A DNA stretch of 11,071 nt from an uncultured Collinsella sp. (GCA_900550785.1 URTL01000059.1:1-11071), one strand, 5' to 3'; numbered from the stretch's first letter, positions 1 to 6,730 are shown. Notes: a model not told the origin generated them from the letters alone. Numbers and translations are program-made.

Positions 1-188
1 CGGCTCCCGCCACCGCGCCTGCGGCCGGCACGTGGACCTGCAGCTGCTGTGCCACCAACACCGGCAAGTTCTGCCCCGAGTGCGGCAGTCCCGCACCCGC
101 CCCGGCACCGGCCAAGTGGTTCTGCCCCAACTGCGGCAGCGAAAACGGCGGCAAGTTCTGCAGCAACTGCGGAACGCCCAGGCCCTAA
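1..188 (+). CDS. C-terminal part of a double zinc-ribbon protein (5' end outside window)
   Basis: The reading frame is open from base 3 to the TAA at 186-188, so about 61 C-terminal residues are visible and the start lies upstream of the window. The tail has an Ala/Pro-rich linker, then two consecutive zinc ribbons. The first has the pairs CSCC and CPEC and the second has CPNC and CSNC. Each contains a GKFC motif, and the protein ends shortly after the last one. Such paired ribbons commonly cap membrane-associated or scaffold proteins; SPFH/virion-core-like proteins of gut actinobacteria and Firmicutes end very similarly. That assignment is inference, because the domain that would define the protein is missing. 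The ribbons probably bind two zinc ions and may mediate protein contacts. The lipoprotein gene follows on the same strand after 81 bases. Confidence 0.75.
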   Translation, partial: APATAPAAGTWTCSCCATNTGKFCPECGSPAPAPAPAKWFCPNCGSENGGKFCSNCGTPRP

Positions 189-207
189 CCCCTCTATCTG
201 GTAATTG

Positions 208-230
208 GCGGGGGGGTCCGCCACCCCCGC
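208..230 (+). terminator. GC-rich hairpin between zinc-ribbon and lipoprotein genes
   Basis: The arms GCGGGGG (208-214) and CCCCCGC (224-230) pair perfectly around a 9-nt loop. A moderately T-rich stretch (ATTTGCTTCT, 231-240) follows. This could terminate the zinc-ribbon gene. Only about 26 bases separate it from the next ribosome binding site, so it could instead be an intercistronic or read-through element. Confidence 0.5.
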
Positions 231-269
231 ATTTGCTTCTATGGGTTTCGTTCGATAAAGGAGGACACC

Positions 270-1112
270 ATGAAGACAACGTTCAAAAAGTCCGTACTCG
301 CATTTCTGACATGCGTCCTGGCGCTTGCCTTTGCCCTGACGGGCTGCAGCGGCGGCGGCAAAGACCCCAAGGCCAACTTCGTCGGCAGCTGGGAACTCTC
401 AGGTGGAACCCTGGAGGGCGAAGAGCTGACCGATGAGTACATGAAGATGCTCGAGGAGTGGGGCGTCAACTGCATCCTGATCCTCGATGAGGACGGAACG
501 GGCACACTCGACTTGTTCCTTGAGGTCGCCGACCTGAAATGGGAGGCCAAGGACGCCACCACCGTAACGATCACCGCCGAAGATGAGTCGCACGACCTGA
601 AGCTCAAGGACGACAAGCTCGTCCTGGAGGTGGACGGCGACAAGTTTATCTTCACCAAGTCCGACAAGGATCTGTCCGGTACGGTGAAGAAGGATCGCGA
701 GGCGGCCGAGAAGGAAGAGGAGATCGATGAGGCCGTCGAGGACGGCGATGTCCAGAGCGTCGAAATCTCCCCCGCCGTCACCGTCGCCGATGACGATCTG
801 TGCACCATCACCATCACCGAGAAGTTCCAGGACGACTGGGGCGACATCGGCTTTGTCGTCAACATCACCAACAAGAGCGACAAGGACCTGACCTTCTACG
901 CCCCCACCGGCAAGACCAACGTCAACGGCACCATGAAGGAAGCCTGGTTCTCGGCTCACCTGATGCCCGGCACCAACGCCACCGAAGAGTTCACCTTCTC
1001 GAAGGGCACGCTTGACAGCTTCGACAGCCTGGTCAACACGACCATCGGCATCGATGCCTACCTGACCGATTCCTACGAGGACGTCGCCTCCTACAGCGCA
1101 ACCATCGCGTAA
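270..1112 (+). CDS. Secreted lipoprotein with two beta-rich domains, unknown function
   Basis: This 280-residue protein has a classic lipoprotein signal: Lys residues at 2, 6 and 7, a hydrophobic stretch at about 8-22, and the lipobox LTGC with the lipidated Cys at 26. It should be anchored to the outer face of the membrane. Residues 33-135 (starting FVGSWEL, with DEDGTGTL and repeated short beta-like strands ending FIFTKSDKD) resemble small lipocalin-like domains of Gram-positive lipoproteins. A highly charged Glu/Lys/Asp linker covers about 140-160. Residues 165-280 look like an Ig-like beta sandwich of the DUF4352 sort, with a VVNITNKSDKDLTF strand pattern. The domain labels come from pattern only. 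The start is well supported: AAAGGAGG at 257-264 lies 5 nt before the ATG. No substrate or partner can be named. Confidence 0.88.
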   Translation: MKTTFKKSVLAFLTCVLALAFALTGCSGGGKDPKANFVGSWELSGGTLEGEELTDEYMKMLEEWGVNCILILDEDGTGTLDLFLEVADLKWEAKDATTVTITAEDESHDLKLKDDKLVLEVDGDKFIFTKSDKDLSGTVKKDREAAEKEEEIDEAVEDGDVQSVEISPAVTVADDDLCTITITEKFQDDWGDIGFVVNITNKSDKDLTFYAPTGKTNVNGTMKEAWFSAHLMPGTNATEEFTFSKGTLDSFDSLVNTTIGIDAYLTDSYEDVASYSATIA

Positions 1113-1162
1113 CGGCAGACACCGATAGCCGCGGATTGGCGGACACATCCGCGCACATGACA

Positions 1163-1197
1163 GGCGGGGCCGCAGGAGATAATCCTGCGGCCCCGCC
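1163..1197. terminator. Strong 15-bp hairpin between convergent genes
   Basis: Positions 1163-1177 and 1183-1197 are perfect inverted repeats of 15 bp with a 5-nt loop (GATAA). The hairpin lies between the end of the lipoprotein gene (+) and the end of the response-regulator gene (-), so it could stop transcription from both sides. The plus-strand side is followed by GCTTTATG, a short T stretch. The minus-strand side has no obvious T tract. A second small dyad, TAACG-AG-CGTTA, sits at 1214-1225 and includes the regulator's stop codon. Confidence 0.75.
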
Positions 1198-1222
1198 GCT
1201 TTATGCCGATGCGTAACGAGCG

Positions 1223-1843
1223 TTAGCGCTCCATGTTGGGAACGATGCTGCCCTCCGTTACTGCGCGCACGGCCAGGCGCATGATGTTGTCATAGCCGGT
1301 CTTGTTGAGAATCTCCGAGATGCGGCGTTTGATGGTGCCCTCGCTCATAAACAGCTCGGCCGCGATCTCGCGGCGGCTCTTACCCTCGCAGGCAAGGCGC
1401 AAGATCGACAGCTCGACATCGTCGAGGGCCGCCGTGCCCGAGAAGATGCTCTCGGGCGGCTTGGGAAACGTGCAGTAACCCGCCAGCGTGGAGCGCATCA
1501 CGGCGAATAGCTCGTCGATACCGACGTTCTTGTACACAAAGCTGTCGACGCCCGCCTCGCGCGCCTGGTCCACAAAGGTGATTTCGGGCATACCCGTCAT
1601 GATAATGATGCGACACTCGGGCAGCCGCTCCTTGATGCGCGCCGCCGCCACGATGCCGTTTGAATCGTGTTCGGTGCACACGTCCATCAGTATCATGTCC
1701 GGGCGCTCCTTGAGCGCGACACCCAAGGCCTCGGAGGCATCGGCAATCGCGGCGACAACGGTCATATCGGGCTGGTCGCCAACGGAGCGCGCCAGGCTCT
1801 CGCGCAAGATAGCTTGGTCTTCGACGATAAGGACGCGAATCAT
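1223..1843 (-). CDS. NarL/LuxR-family response regulator
   Basis: This is a two-domain DNA-binding response regulator of 206 residues, a normal length for the NarL/FixJ class. The receiver domain (about 1-120) carries the acidic pair E8-D9, the phospho-acceptor D54 in the ILMDV strand, the switch residue T83 and the conserved K105. A short linker leads to a LuxR-type helix-turn-helix at about 140-195, with the signature LRLACEGKSRREIAAEL and the recognition region SEGTIKRRISEIL. The ATG overlaps the stop of the upstream histidine kinase gene (ATGA, 1840-1843). It also has its own ribosome binding site, AAAGGAG at 1850-1856, 6 nt from the ATG, so the start is secure. The partner is almost certainly the adjacent kinase. 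The target promoters are not evident in this window. It is the last gene of the operon. Confidence 0.95.
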   Translation of the reverse strand: MIRVLIVEDQAILRESLARSVGDQPDMTVVAAIADASEALGVALKERPDMILMDVCTEHDSNGIVAAARIKERLPECRIIIMTGMPEITFVDQAREAGVDSFVYKNVGIDELFAVMRSTLAGYCTFPKPPESIFSGTAALDDVELSILRLACEGKSRREIAAELFMSEGTIKRRISEILNKTGYDNIMRLAVRAVTEGSIVPNMER

Positions 1844-3339
1844 GAGTTTCTCCTTTGAGCTGTGGCGCTGGCGTTGAGCGGGATGGACACCGCAAGCGTA
1901 AAGGGCGGGGCGGCATGGATTTCCAGGCAGCCGCCCAGATCTTGCGCGACATGCCTCATACCTGGAATACCCGTTCCCTCGCGATACGATACGGGTGCCG
2001 GGGACCCGTCGTTAGAAATCGTCATGTGCGCGATGCCGTCAGCATCCGCCCCCTCCTGCCACAGGCGCACATGGACCCGATGCGCTTGCGCATGCTTGGT
2101 GGCATTGGTCGAGGCTTCGCAGATAATCTGCAGAAAGGCTGCAGCGACACGCGCGTCCTCAGGCAGCGCCCCCTCAACATCGATCTGCACACTCACCAGG
2201 CCAAAAGCATGGACGATATCACCCAGCTGCTCTGCAGGCTCGCTGGCACCACCACTGCGCAAATCGGCGGCAATTGAGCGTAGCAACGGGTCGATCTGCT
2301 CGAGCGACTCATCGTCCAGACGCCCCTCCTCCAAATAGCGATGAAGAATGGACAGGCGCTGCCCGATCACATCGTGAACGCGGGCGCGCATACGTAGGTA
2401 GGCCGCATTGTCGGCAACCTTTTTAACTTCTTCGATCTGGGACTGGAGCTCTTGGCCCGCAAGCTCAAGCAGGTGGTTTGCTTGCGCCAAGCGGTCGTAG
2501 GCGCGTGCGTATTCCGTCACGTCCAGTCCGATAATGCGCTCAAAGAGGCGGCCCGAAACCATAACCTCGTCGTGCACAAATAGGCGAATCTCGGCGGGAG
2601 AAATCTCGATCACCGCGCGAGCCTCACCAAAACGGTCCAAGTTAATCCGCACGCGATTCCTACTGCTTTCGGGCATTTGCATGCTAAGTTTGCGCAGGTC
2701 GTTCCATGTGCCGCTCATGTCACCTAGATCGGTGGGCATATGAAGTTCCACCAGGTTTTTGCGCATGCAGCGGTTCATGAGCAGCGGACGGCCCCTCGGG
2801 TCCAGATACAGGATGCCCACGGGAATCACGTTGATGGTTTCGATCGTCGAGAACGCGGTGATATCCTCCTGGCGGTTGCGGACATCCATCAAGAGCGCCG
2901 CAATGGAGCGGAACAGGAAAAACGCTCCCTCTGCGATAAGGACCGTGGTCCACGCCGAGCCCATGGCAAAAACCACCGGCGGTGTAACGGCGACAACAAG
3001 CAGCAGCTCGGCCAGCATGACAGGGCGACGATAGCGCACCATAAGCACCACGCCGTAGGCAAAGATCACGGCATTGAGCCACAGCGCTCCGCCCATTGCC
3101 TTGGCGCAAACGTCAAGCGGCGCCACCAGATACGAGCCAGATGACGCGAATAAGATGAGCGCCGAAATAACTAGGTGAAGCACAAGGCTCGCCTCGTAGG
3201 CACAAATCACCTTACGGTTATAGGACGAGCGGCGCGATGAAATGAGCGGGACGTGGATCGTCTGCAGACACGCAGCCAGGGCAAAGACAACATCGAGCGC
3301 AACGATTTGGGGAAGGATGAGCGAAATCTGCATCGTCAC
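1840..3339 (-). CDS. Membrane sensor histidine kinase (NarL-partner type)
   Basis: This 499-residue protein is the likely catalytic kinase of the operon. About four to five hydrophobic segments fill residues 5-150. A PAS-like region follows at about 160-275, then a helical linker at about 280-315. The phosphorylation site is H322 in the motif HDVIGQR, the H-box style of kinases that pair with NarL/LuxR regulators. The ATP-binding domain has an N-box (EASTNATKH, 408-416), an SNDG motif (442-445) and a GTGIPGM lid/G-box (455-461). Translation probably starts at GTG 3339-3337, which overlaps the TGA of the upstream sensor gene (GTGA). A GAGGG lies 7 nt upstream of it. The ATG at 3333-3331 is an alternative start two codons in. 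The 3' end overlaps the regulator by 4 nt. The signal sensed is unknown. Confidence 0.9.
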   Translation of the reverse strand: MTMQISLILPQIVALDVVFALAACLQTIHVPLISSRRSSYNRKVICAYEASLVLHLVISALILFASSGSYLVAPLDVCAKAMGGALWLNAVIFAYGVVLMVRYRRPVMLAELLLVVAVTPPVVFAMGSAWTTVLIAEGAFFLFRSIAALLMDVRNRQEDITAFSTIETINVIPVGILYLDPRGRPLLMNRCMRKNLVELHMPTDLGDMSGTWNDLRKLSMQMPESSRNRVRINLDRFGEARAVIEISPAEIRLFVHDEVMVSGRLFERIIGLDVTEYARAYDRLAQANHLLELAGQELQSQIEEVKKVADNAAYLRMRARVHDVIGQRLSILHRYLEEGRLDDESLEQIDPLLRSIAADLRSGGASEPAEQLGDIVHAFGLVSVQIDVEGALPEDARVAAAFLQIICEASTNATKHAQAHRVHVRLWQEGADADGIAHMTISNDGSPAPVSYREGTGIPGMRHVAQDLGGCLEIHAAPPFTLAVSIPLNASATAQRRNS

Positions 3340-5219
3340 TCACCCGCCCTCGGCATCAAGACGATCATGCGCAGCTGGCCGGGCTCGCCCTCAAGGCGGT
3401 ATGCCACGTTGCGCCCTTGCAGAGCGCTTTCGAGCTCTTGCGCAGCGGGCGTCTGCGAAAGATCTGCATCATCGTTGGAAAAAAGCGTGGCGCGCAGCTC
3501 GACACTGCATCGGTCATGGTCGCCCAAGTGATACATAAGCGCCGGATGGTCGGTGGTGTAGGCAAAAAACGCAAAGTCATACACGCAGTCGTACAGGGCG
3601 CTTACCGTACTGGCGTGCATCGGGCGCCGTATGGCGATAATCGAGGCGCAATCGATATCGATGGTGCGCAGGTCGCTTGCGAGCTCGTTGGCAATGAGCT
3701 GAATGCGGTCGCGATCAAAACCGCTCTCCCCGTGCTGTGCCAACGTGAGCGACCCTTTGCGCTTGCAATAGGCGACGAGCATCTTGGCGCGCTGCAGCAT
3801 GCGGTAACGCTCGTGCGAAGACGCTTCGTCGGTCAACGGCGGCAGCGAGCTCAGCAGGTCGTACATCCCTTTGAGCGCGCGGGCAAGCGCCTGGTCCACG
3901 TCTTGGACCAGCAAGGTCTCGGCCTCTTGATCTGCCAAATGCGTCTTAAGGTCGTAGTCGGCGGCGAGCAGCTCGTTTTGACGCTGCAGCTCCATGCGAC
4001 GATGTGCCAGCTCACGGTTAAGCTCGTTGAGCTCCGACACGTCTTGGGCAAGCAGGGCCGATCCGCCCAGCAGTGGGAAGGCACGGTACATCACATCGGG
4101 ATCGGACGCCACGGCAAAGGCATGGGCGCGGCCGTGCTCCTGGGTCCGCAACTCCTCGCGCACGCCTACCGGCGTTGGCTTTGACACCGGCGTGGCATAG
4201 ACCTCCTGCAGGTCGCGCGTTAGAACTTTGAGGTCAAGCGGCAAGGTGTCGAAGATGCCGGCGATGTCGTGATACGACGGAACGACACCGCAATCGAGAC
4301 AGATTTCCATCGCCACCACGCACAGGACGCAATAGACGAGCGAAAAGTTGAGCCTCCATGCCCAGGGCACGCGCAGAGCATATGAGATGGCAAAGAAAGC
4401 GCCGCCCAGCAGCACGAGCGCCGCCGTGCCCGAGAAACGCTGGATGCGAAAGGACGAGGACCGACCAACCAGGATAAAAAAGGCCACGAAGTTAAAGGCC
4501 GTCCACACTAAGACGGCGAAATAACCCCAGCCGTACGTGTAATCGTTGCTCCAGGTGTCGCTTGTACGGTCAAAGCGGAAGACCTGCTGGTGAAAATCGT
4601 TGGTGAGCACAAATCCGATAAGCAGGATGGCCGCAATCCACAGCGCAACGCAGTAGCGGCGACCCAGGCGGTGTTGCTCCAGGCCCGCAAGGCGCAGACC
4701 ACACAACTGGTAGAGCAGCGGAATGAGCGTCATGGGCACGTAGTACAGGTACCACAGCACGGTGGCATAGAACGGCGTGAACGACTTGTACTTGAGAATG
4801 ACTTCGATCATCCACAGGGCGCAGATGGAGGCGATGGCAACAAGGCGGCGGCGCAACACATAGTCCAAACAGCGCAGATAGACCGATACGCCCCAGATCG
4901 AAAATGCAATTGCGGCAACAAGCAACGGCAGAGAGCTCGAATGGACGAGCGCATCCACGACCTCTTCGGACACCTCGCTATAGGCGGGCACGGCGTTAGA
5001 AAGTTTGGGGTCGAAGGCGAACAGCGCCGGCAAGACTGCCAAAAGCATGAGGAACATCGCGGTGATGACACCGGCGATAGCAAAGACGCGGTGGCGGTAC
5101 ACCTGATGTGTTATGCCAACAAGGAATCGCGGCATGGCGAAGAGCCTGCCGCCCCTGGGATCCGCCACGGGTGCGGATCGGGCGGCCGCGTTGCCGATAT
5201 GTCGCTCGCGGGTACCCAT
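3336..5219 (-). CDS. 7TM membrane sensor with degenerate histidine-kinase C-terminus
   Basis: With the start chosen here the protein has 627 residues. Seven to eight membrane segments lie between about 46 and 308. The loop LTNDFHQQVFRF (205-216) followed by YTYGWGYF (228-234 region) matches the pattern of histidine-kinase N-terminal 7TM domains. A PAS-like region covers about 312-395 (GVVPSYHDIAGIFDTLPLDL), then a coiled coil covers about 393-440 (SELNELNRELAHRRMELQRQN). The C-terminal region (about 440-627) sits where dimerisation and ATPase domains belong, but shows no H-box, N-box or glycine-rich lid. It is probably a signal-sensing pseudokinase feeding the coupled kinase downstream, which is inference. 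The frame stays open up to 5363, but that first ATG lies inside an inverted repeat. ATG 5219 and ATG 5135 are more credible starts, and neither has a strong ribosome binding site. Confidence 0.8.
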   Translation of the reverse strand: MGTRERHIGNAAARSAPVADPRGGRLFAMPRFLVGITHQVYRHRVFAIAGVITAMFLMLLAVLPALFAFDPKLSNAVPAYSEVSEEVVDALVHSSSLPLLVAAIAFSIWGVSVYLRCLDYVLRRRLVAIASICALWMIEVILKYKSFTPFYATVLWYLYYVPMTLIPLLYQLCGLRLAGLEQHRLGRRYCVALWIAAILLIGFVLTNDFHQQVFRFDRTSDTWSNDYTYGWGYFAVLVWTAFNFVAFFILVGRSSSFRIQRFSGTAALVLLGGAFFAISYALRVPWAWRLNFSLVYCVLCVVAMEICLDCGVVPSYHDIAGIFDTLPLDLKVLTRDLQEVYATPVSKPTPVGVREELRTQEHGRAHAFAVASDPDVMYRAFPLLGGSALLAQDVSELNELNRELAHRRMELQRQNELLAADYDLKTHLADQEAETLLVQDVDQALARALKGMYDLLSSLPPLTDEASSHERYRMLQRAKMLVAYCKRKGSLTLAQHGESGFDRDRIQLIANELASDLRTIDIDCASIIAIRRPMHASTVSALYDCVYDFAFFAYTTDHPALMYHLGDHDRCSVELRATLFSNDDADLSQTPAAQELESALQGRNVAYRLEGEPGQLRMIVLMPRAGE

Positions 5220-5228
5220 AGTGCTTTT

Positions 5229-5234
5229 AGTGTA
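5229..5234 (-). promoter_or_regulatory. Possible -10 box for the sensor operon
   Basis: The minus strand reads TACACT here (4 of 6 to TATAAT), with 9 nt between it and the ATG at 5219. Transcription would then begin 2-3 nt before the ATG, giving a nearly leaderless message and explaining the missing ribosome binding site. No convincing -35 box was found, so this is tentative. Confidence 0.25.
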
Positions 5235-5332
5235 CCGACAGATGGGTCGAAAAAGCGGGCCGCATGTCCCAAAATCCGCAGACGGCAAGGCGCCCGGCAG
5301 CCTCCCCCGTCTGGCACTTCCCGATATCCGCC

Positions 5333-5383
5333 CGCCCCAAACCACCGCAAAGGAGACAGGCACCTTTGTGGTGGTTTGGGGCG
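5333..5383. repeat. Long inverted repeat, 21-bp arms with 9-nt loop (REP-like candidate)
   Basis: The left arm 5333-5353 and right arm 5363-5383 are reverse complements except for one position, which would be a G-U pair in one RNA strand. The loop is AGACAGGCA. The element starts 5 bases beyond the stop codon of the DUF4867-like gene. It has no T tract on either side, which argues against a simple intrinsic terminator. The GACAGGCACC core recalls REP-type intergenic palindromes, but only one copy is seen in this window. Confidence 0.7.
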
Positions 5384-5388
5384 ATGCG

Positions 5389-6033
5389 CTAGTCCACGGT
5401 GATGTCGAGGTTCTTGCCGATGAGGCCTACGTAGCCGCCCTCGGCAGCCTTGGGGCTGTCAGCATGGCAGAGAACCCACTTGTCGGCCTTCCAGTAGCAG
5501 TAGCTGTCGCCGGCCGTGGGCATGTCGGCCGCGGCCTCGGGGCGCGGGCCGTTGGTGCCGGCGGGCAGCGCCACCATCACCTGGAAGCCACCGTCGTCGA
5601 CCATGCACGGCGTGTAGTGAAGCGTGGTGTTGAAGACTTCGACGGCCGTACCCGCCGGCACGCGAAACGCCTTGACACACGCGGTGTCGAGCTTGCCGTC
5701 CTCGATCTCCCAGCGATGCGCCACGAGCAGGATAAAGTCGCGAGCGCCCAGGTTGAATTCGCTCGCGCGGTGATACTCCAGGCAGTTGAGCTGCGTGTTG
5801 TGGCCGTTGCACCAGCCGAGCTGGAAGGGACGGCCGCCAAACATGAGAAAGCCCAGTTTATCGGCATCTTTGACGCCCTCGAGCTCCGGCGCGCTTGCTA
5901 CGTACTTGCTGCCCTCGGGAATGGGCGTGGCTGAGAGCGCCTCGAGCACGGGCGACGTGAGCTCGGACGGAACGTCATCCCAAACGTTGCCATAGGATTT
6001 GAACTCGGGATCGTTGACAGAGTAGATATGCAT
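5389..6033 (-). CDS. DUF4867-like cupin-fold protein
   Basis: This 214-residue soluble protein has no signal peptide or membrane segment. Its middle resembles a cupin-type beta barrel. It contains YHRASEFN (87-94, with H88 and E92), a following strand FILLVAHRWEI (100-110), a second conserved-looking block VPAGTAVEVFNTTLHYTPC (125-143, with H139), and FQVMVALPAGTN (150-161). H88, E92 and H139 could bind a metal. The length and order fit the DUF4867 family, recalled from memory at moderate confidence. The biochemical role is unknown; related cupin-like proteins often sit near sugar-metabolism genes, and here the neighbour is luxS. ATG 6033 is preferred because AGGAG at 6039-6043 lies 5 nt upstream. 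A GTG at 6039 would add two residues but overlaps that ribosome binding site. The luxS terminator separates it from luxS, so it is transcribed on its own. Confidence 0.8.
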   Translation of the reverse strand: MHIYSVNDPEFKSYGNVWDDVPSELTSPVLEALSATPIPEGSKYVASAPELEGVKDADKLGFLMFGGRPFQLGWCNGHNTQLNCLEYHRASEFNLGARDFILLVAHRWEIEDGKLDTACVKAFRVPAGTAVEVFNTTLHYTPCMVDDGGFQVMVALPAGTNGPRPEAAADMPTAGDSYCYWKADKWVLCHADSPKAAEGGYVGLIGKNLDITVD

Positions 6034-6043
6034 GTTCACTCCT

Positions 6044-6067
6044 GTTCGTAAATGTGACTATACGAAC
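6044..6067. promoter_or_regulatory. Operator-like inverted repeat over the DUF4867-like gene promoter
   Basis: GTTCGTA (6044-6050) and TACGAAC (6061-6067) form a perfect 7-bp dyad with a 10-nt spacer. The minus strand reads TATAGT at 6057-6062, a 5-of-6 match to a -10 box, inside this dyad. It would place the transcription start near 6050 and a short leader before the AGGAG site. No good -35 box is visible. The overlap suggests a repressor or activator site, which is inference. Confidence 0.45.
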
Positions 6068-6082
6068 ATTCTAGAACAAACA

Positions 6083-6102
6083 CGAGCGATTTTGAACGCT
6101 CG
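6083..6102. repeat. Small dyad upstream of the DUF4867-like gene
   Basis: CGAGCG (6083-6088) and CGCTCG (6097-6102) are separated by 8 AT-rich bases. It could be part of a regulatory site for the gene ending at 5389 or an accessory stem after the luxS terminator. Nothing distinguishes these. Confidence 0.3.
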
Positions 6103-6117
6103 CCCCGACCAATCAAC

Positions 6118-6148
6118 AAAAAGGCGCCCCCGCATAAGCGAAGGCGCC
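6118..6148 (-). terminator. Intrinsic terminator of luxS
   Basis: Read on the minus strand, an 11-bp stem (arms at 6138-6148 and 6123-6133, including two G-U pairs) encloses the tetraloop TTAT. It is followed directly by TTTTT (6118-6122) and TGTTG. The stem lies about 30 bases past the luxS stop codon. This is a textbook Rho-independent terminator and separates luxS from the DUF4867-like gene. Confidence 0.9.
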
Positions 6149-6177
6149 CAATGCGCGCGTTTTGGGCGATAAAGCTC

Positions 6178-6666
6178 TTACGCCTGCTGATAGTGCAGGT
6201 GCTTCTCGTCGATATCGGCCAGGTCGCGGTCGAGGTAGCGGCGCGCGAGCCAGTTTGCCATGGGGAGGTTCTGGTCCAGGTAGTTACCGCACTCCTCGGG
6301 AGCGGCACCGGGGACATCGCCCTCAAAGCCGGCGACAAACTCGAACAGCTCACGCACGAGCGGCAGAATCTCCTCGCTCGTCACCTCGCCAAACACGACG
6401 AGGTAAAAGCCCGTGCGGCAGCCCATGGGGCCAAAGTAGACAATGCGGCTCGACCACTCGGCATGATTGCGAAGGAACGTCGCGCCTAGGTGCTCAATGG
6501 TGTGGCACTCGGCCGTGTTCATGACCGGCTCCTTGTTGGGCGTGGTCAGGCGCAGGTCAAACGTGGTGACGGCGGCACCGGTCGCCGGATCGCGGTCGAT
6601 GCGGCTCACATACACGCCGGGCTCAAGCAGCAGATGATCAACGGAAAAGCTGGCGATGCGCTCCAT
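6178..6666 (-). CDS. luxS: S-ribosylhomocysteine lyase (LuxS)
   Basis: LuxS cleaves S-ribosylhomocysteine to homocysteine and DPD, the precursor of the AI-2 signal, in the cytosolic activated-methyl cycle. All hallmark residues are present in the 162-residue protein. The HTIEHL motif supplies the metal ligands H55 and H59 and the general base E57. The catalytic cysteine is C83 in MGCRTGFY, and the third metal ligand is C126 in EECGNY. The length is normal for the family. ATG 6666 is preceded by AGAGG (6674-6678) 7 nt upstream. The gene is monocistronic, with its own candidate promoter at 6731-6739 and the terminator at 6118-6148. Whether the cell uses AI-2 for signalling or only recycles the thioether cannot be told from the sequence. 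Confidence 0.97.
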   Translation of the reverse strand: MERIASFSVDHLLLEPGVYVSRIDRDPATGAAVTTFDLRLTTPNKEPVMNTAECHTIEHLGATFLRNHAEWSSRIVYFGPMGCRTGFYLVVFGEVTSEEILPLVRELFEFVAGFEGDVPGAAPEECGNYLDQNLPMANWLARRYLDRDLADIDEKHLHYQQA

Positions 6667-6711
6667 GGCAGATCCTCTCGATAGTCAAATTGGGACGGGT
6701 CTCTTTTAGCT

Positions 6712-6729
6712 GGTTCGAATGTTCGCACC
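6712..6729. promoter_or_regulatory. luxS: Dyad operator candidate at the luxS transcription start
   Basis: This 18-bp element has 14 of 18 symmetrical positions, with the pattern GGTnCGAAnnTTCGnACC. It begins one base after the candidate -10 box of luxS (read on the minus strand), so it covers the expected transcription start. A protein bound here could block luxS. It shares the 9-mer CGAACATTC with the promoter region of the DUF4867-like gene. Confidence 0.45.
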
Positions 6730-6730
6730 A

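Noticed and set aside
239..1148. Long open frames on the minus strand opposite the lipoprotein gene
   Set aside because: They are shadows in GC-rich DNA. The plus-strand gene has a lipobox signal and a strong ribosome binding site, while the antisense frames have low-complexity or unrecognisable products.
5333..5383. Simple intrinsic terminator for the DUF4867-like gene
   Set aside because: The stem is long and strong but has no T tract following it on the minus strand, so a REP-like or other role is preferred, although termination is not excluded.
4590..5934. Plus-strand open frames opposite the sensor and DUF4867-like genes
   Set aside because: Their products are Arg/Gly/Ala-rich with no domain pattern, and they lie fully antisense to genes with clear motifs.
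6712..6729. LexA (SOS) box at the luxS promoter
   Set aside because: The Gram-positive/actinobacterial LexA pattern needs CGAAC-N4-GTTCG spacing. Here the CGAA and TTCG arms are only 2 nt apart, so the site does not fit.
6680..6730. Riboswitch in the luxS leader
   Set aside because: The predicted leader is only about 58 nt, and I see no multi-stem conserved core resembling SAM or SAH riboswitches.
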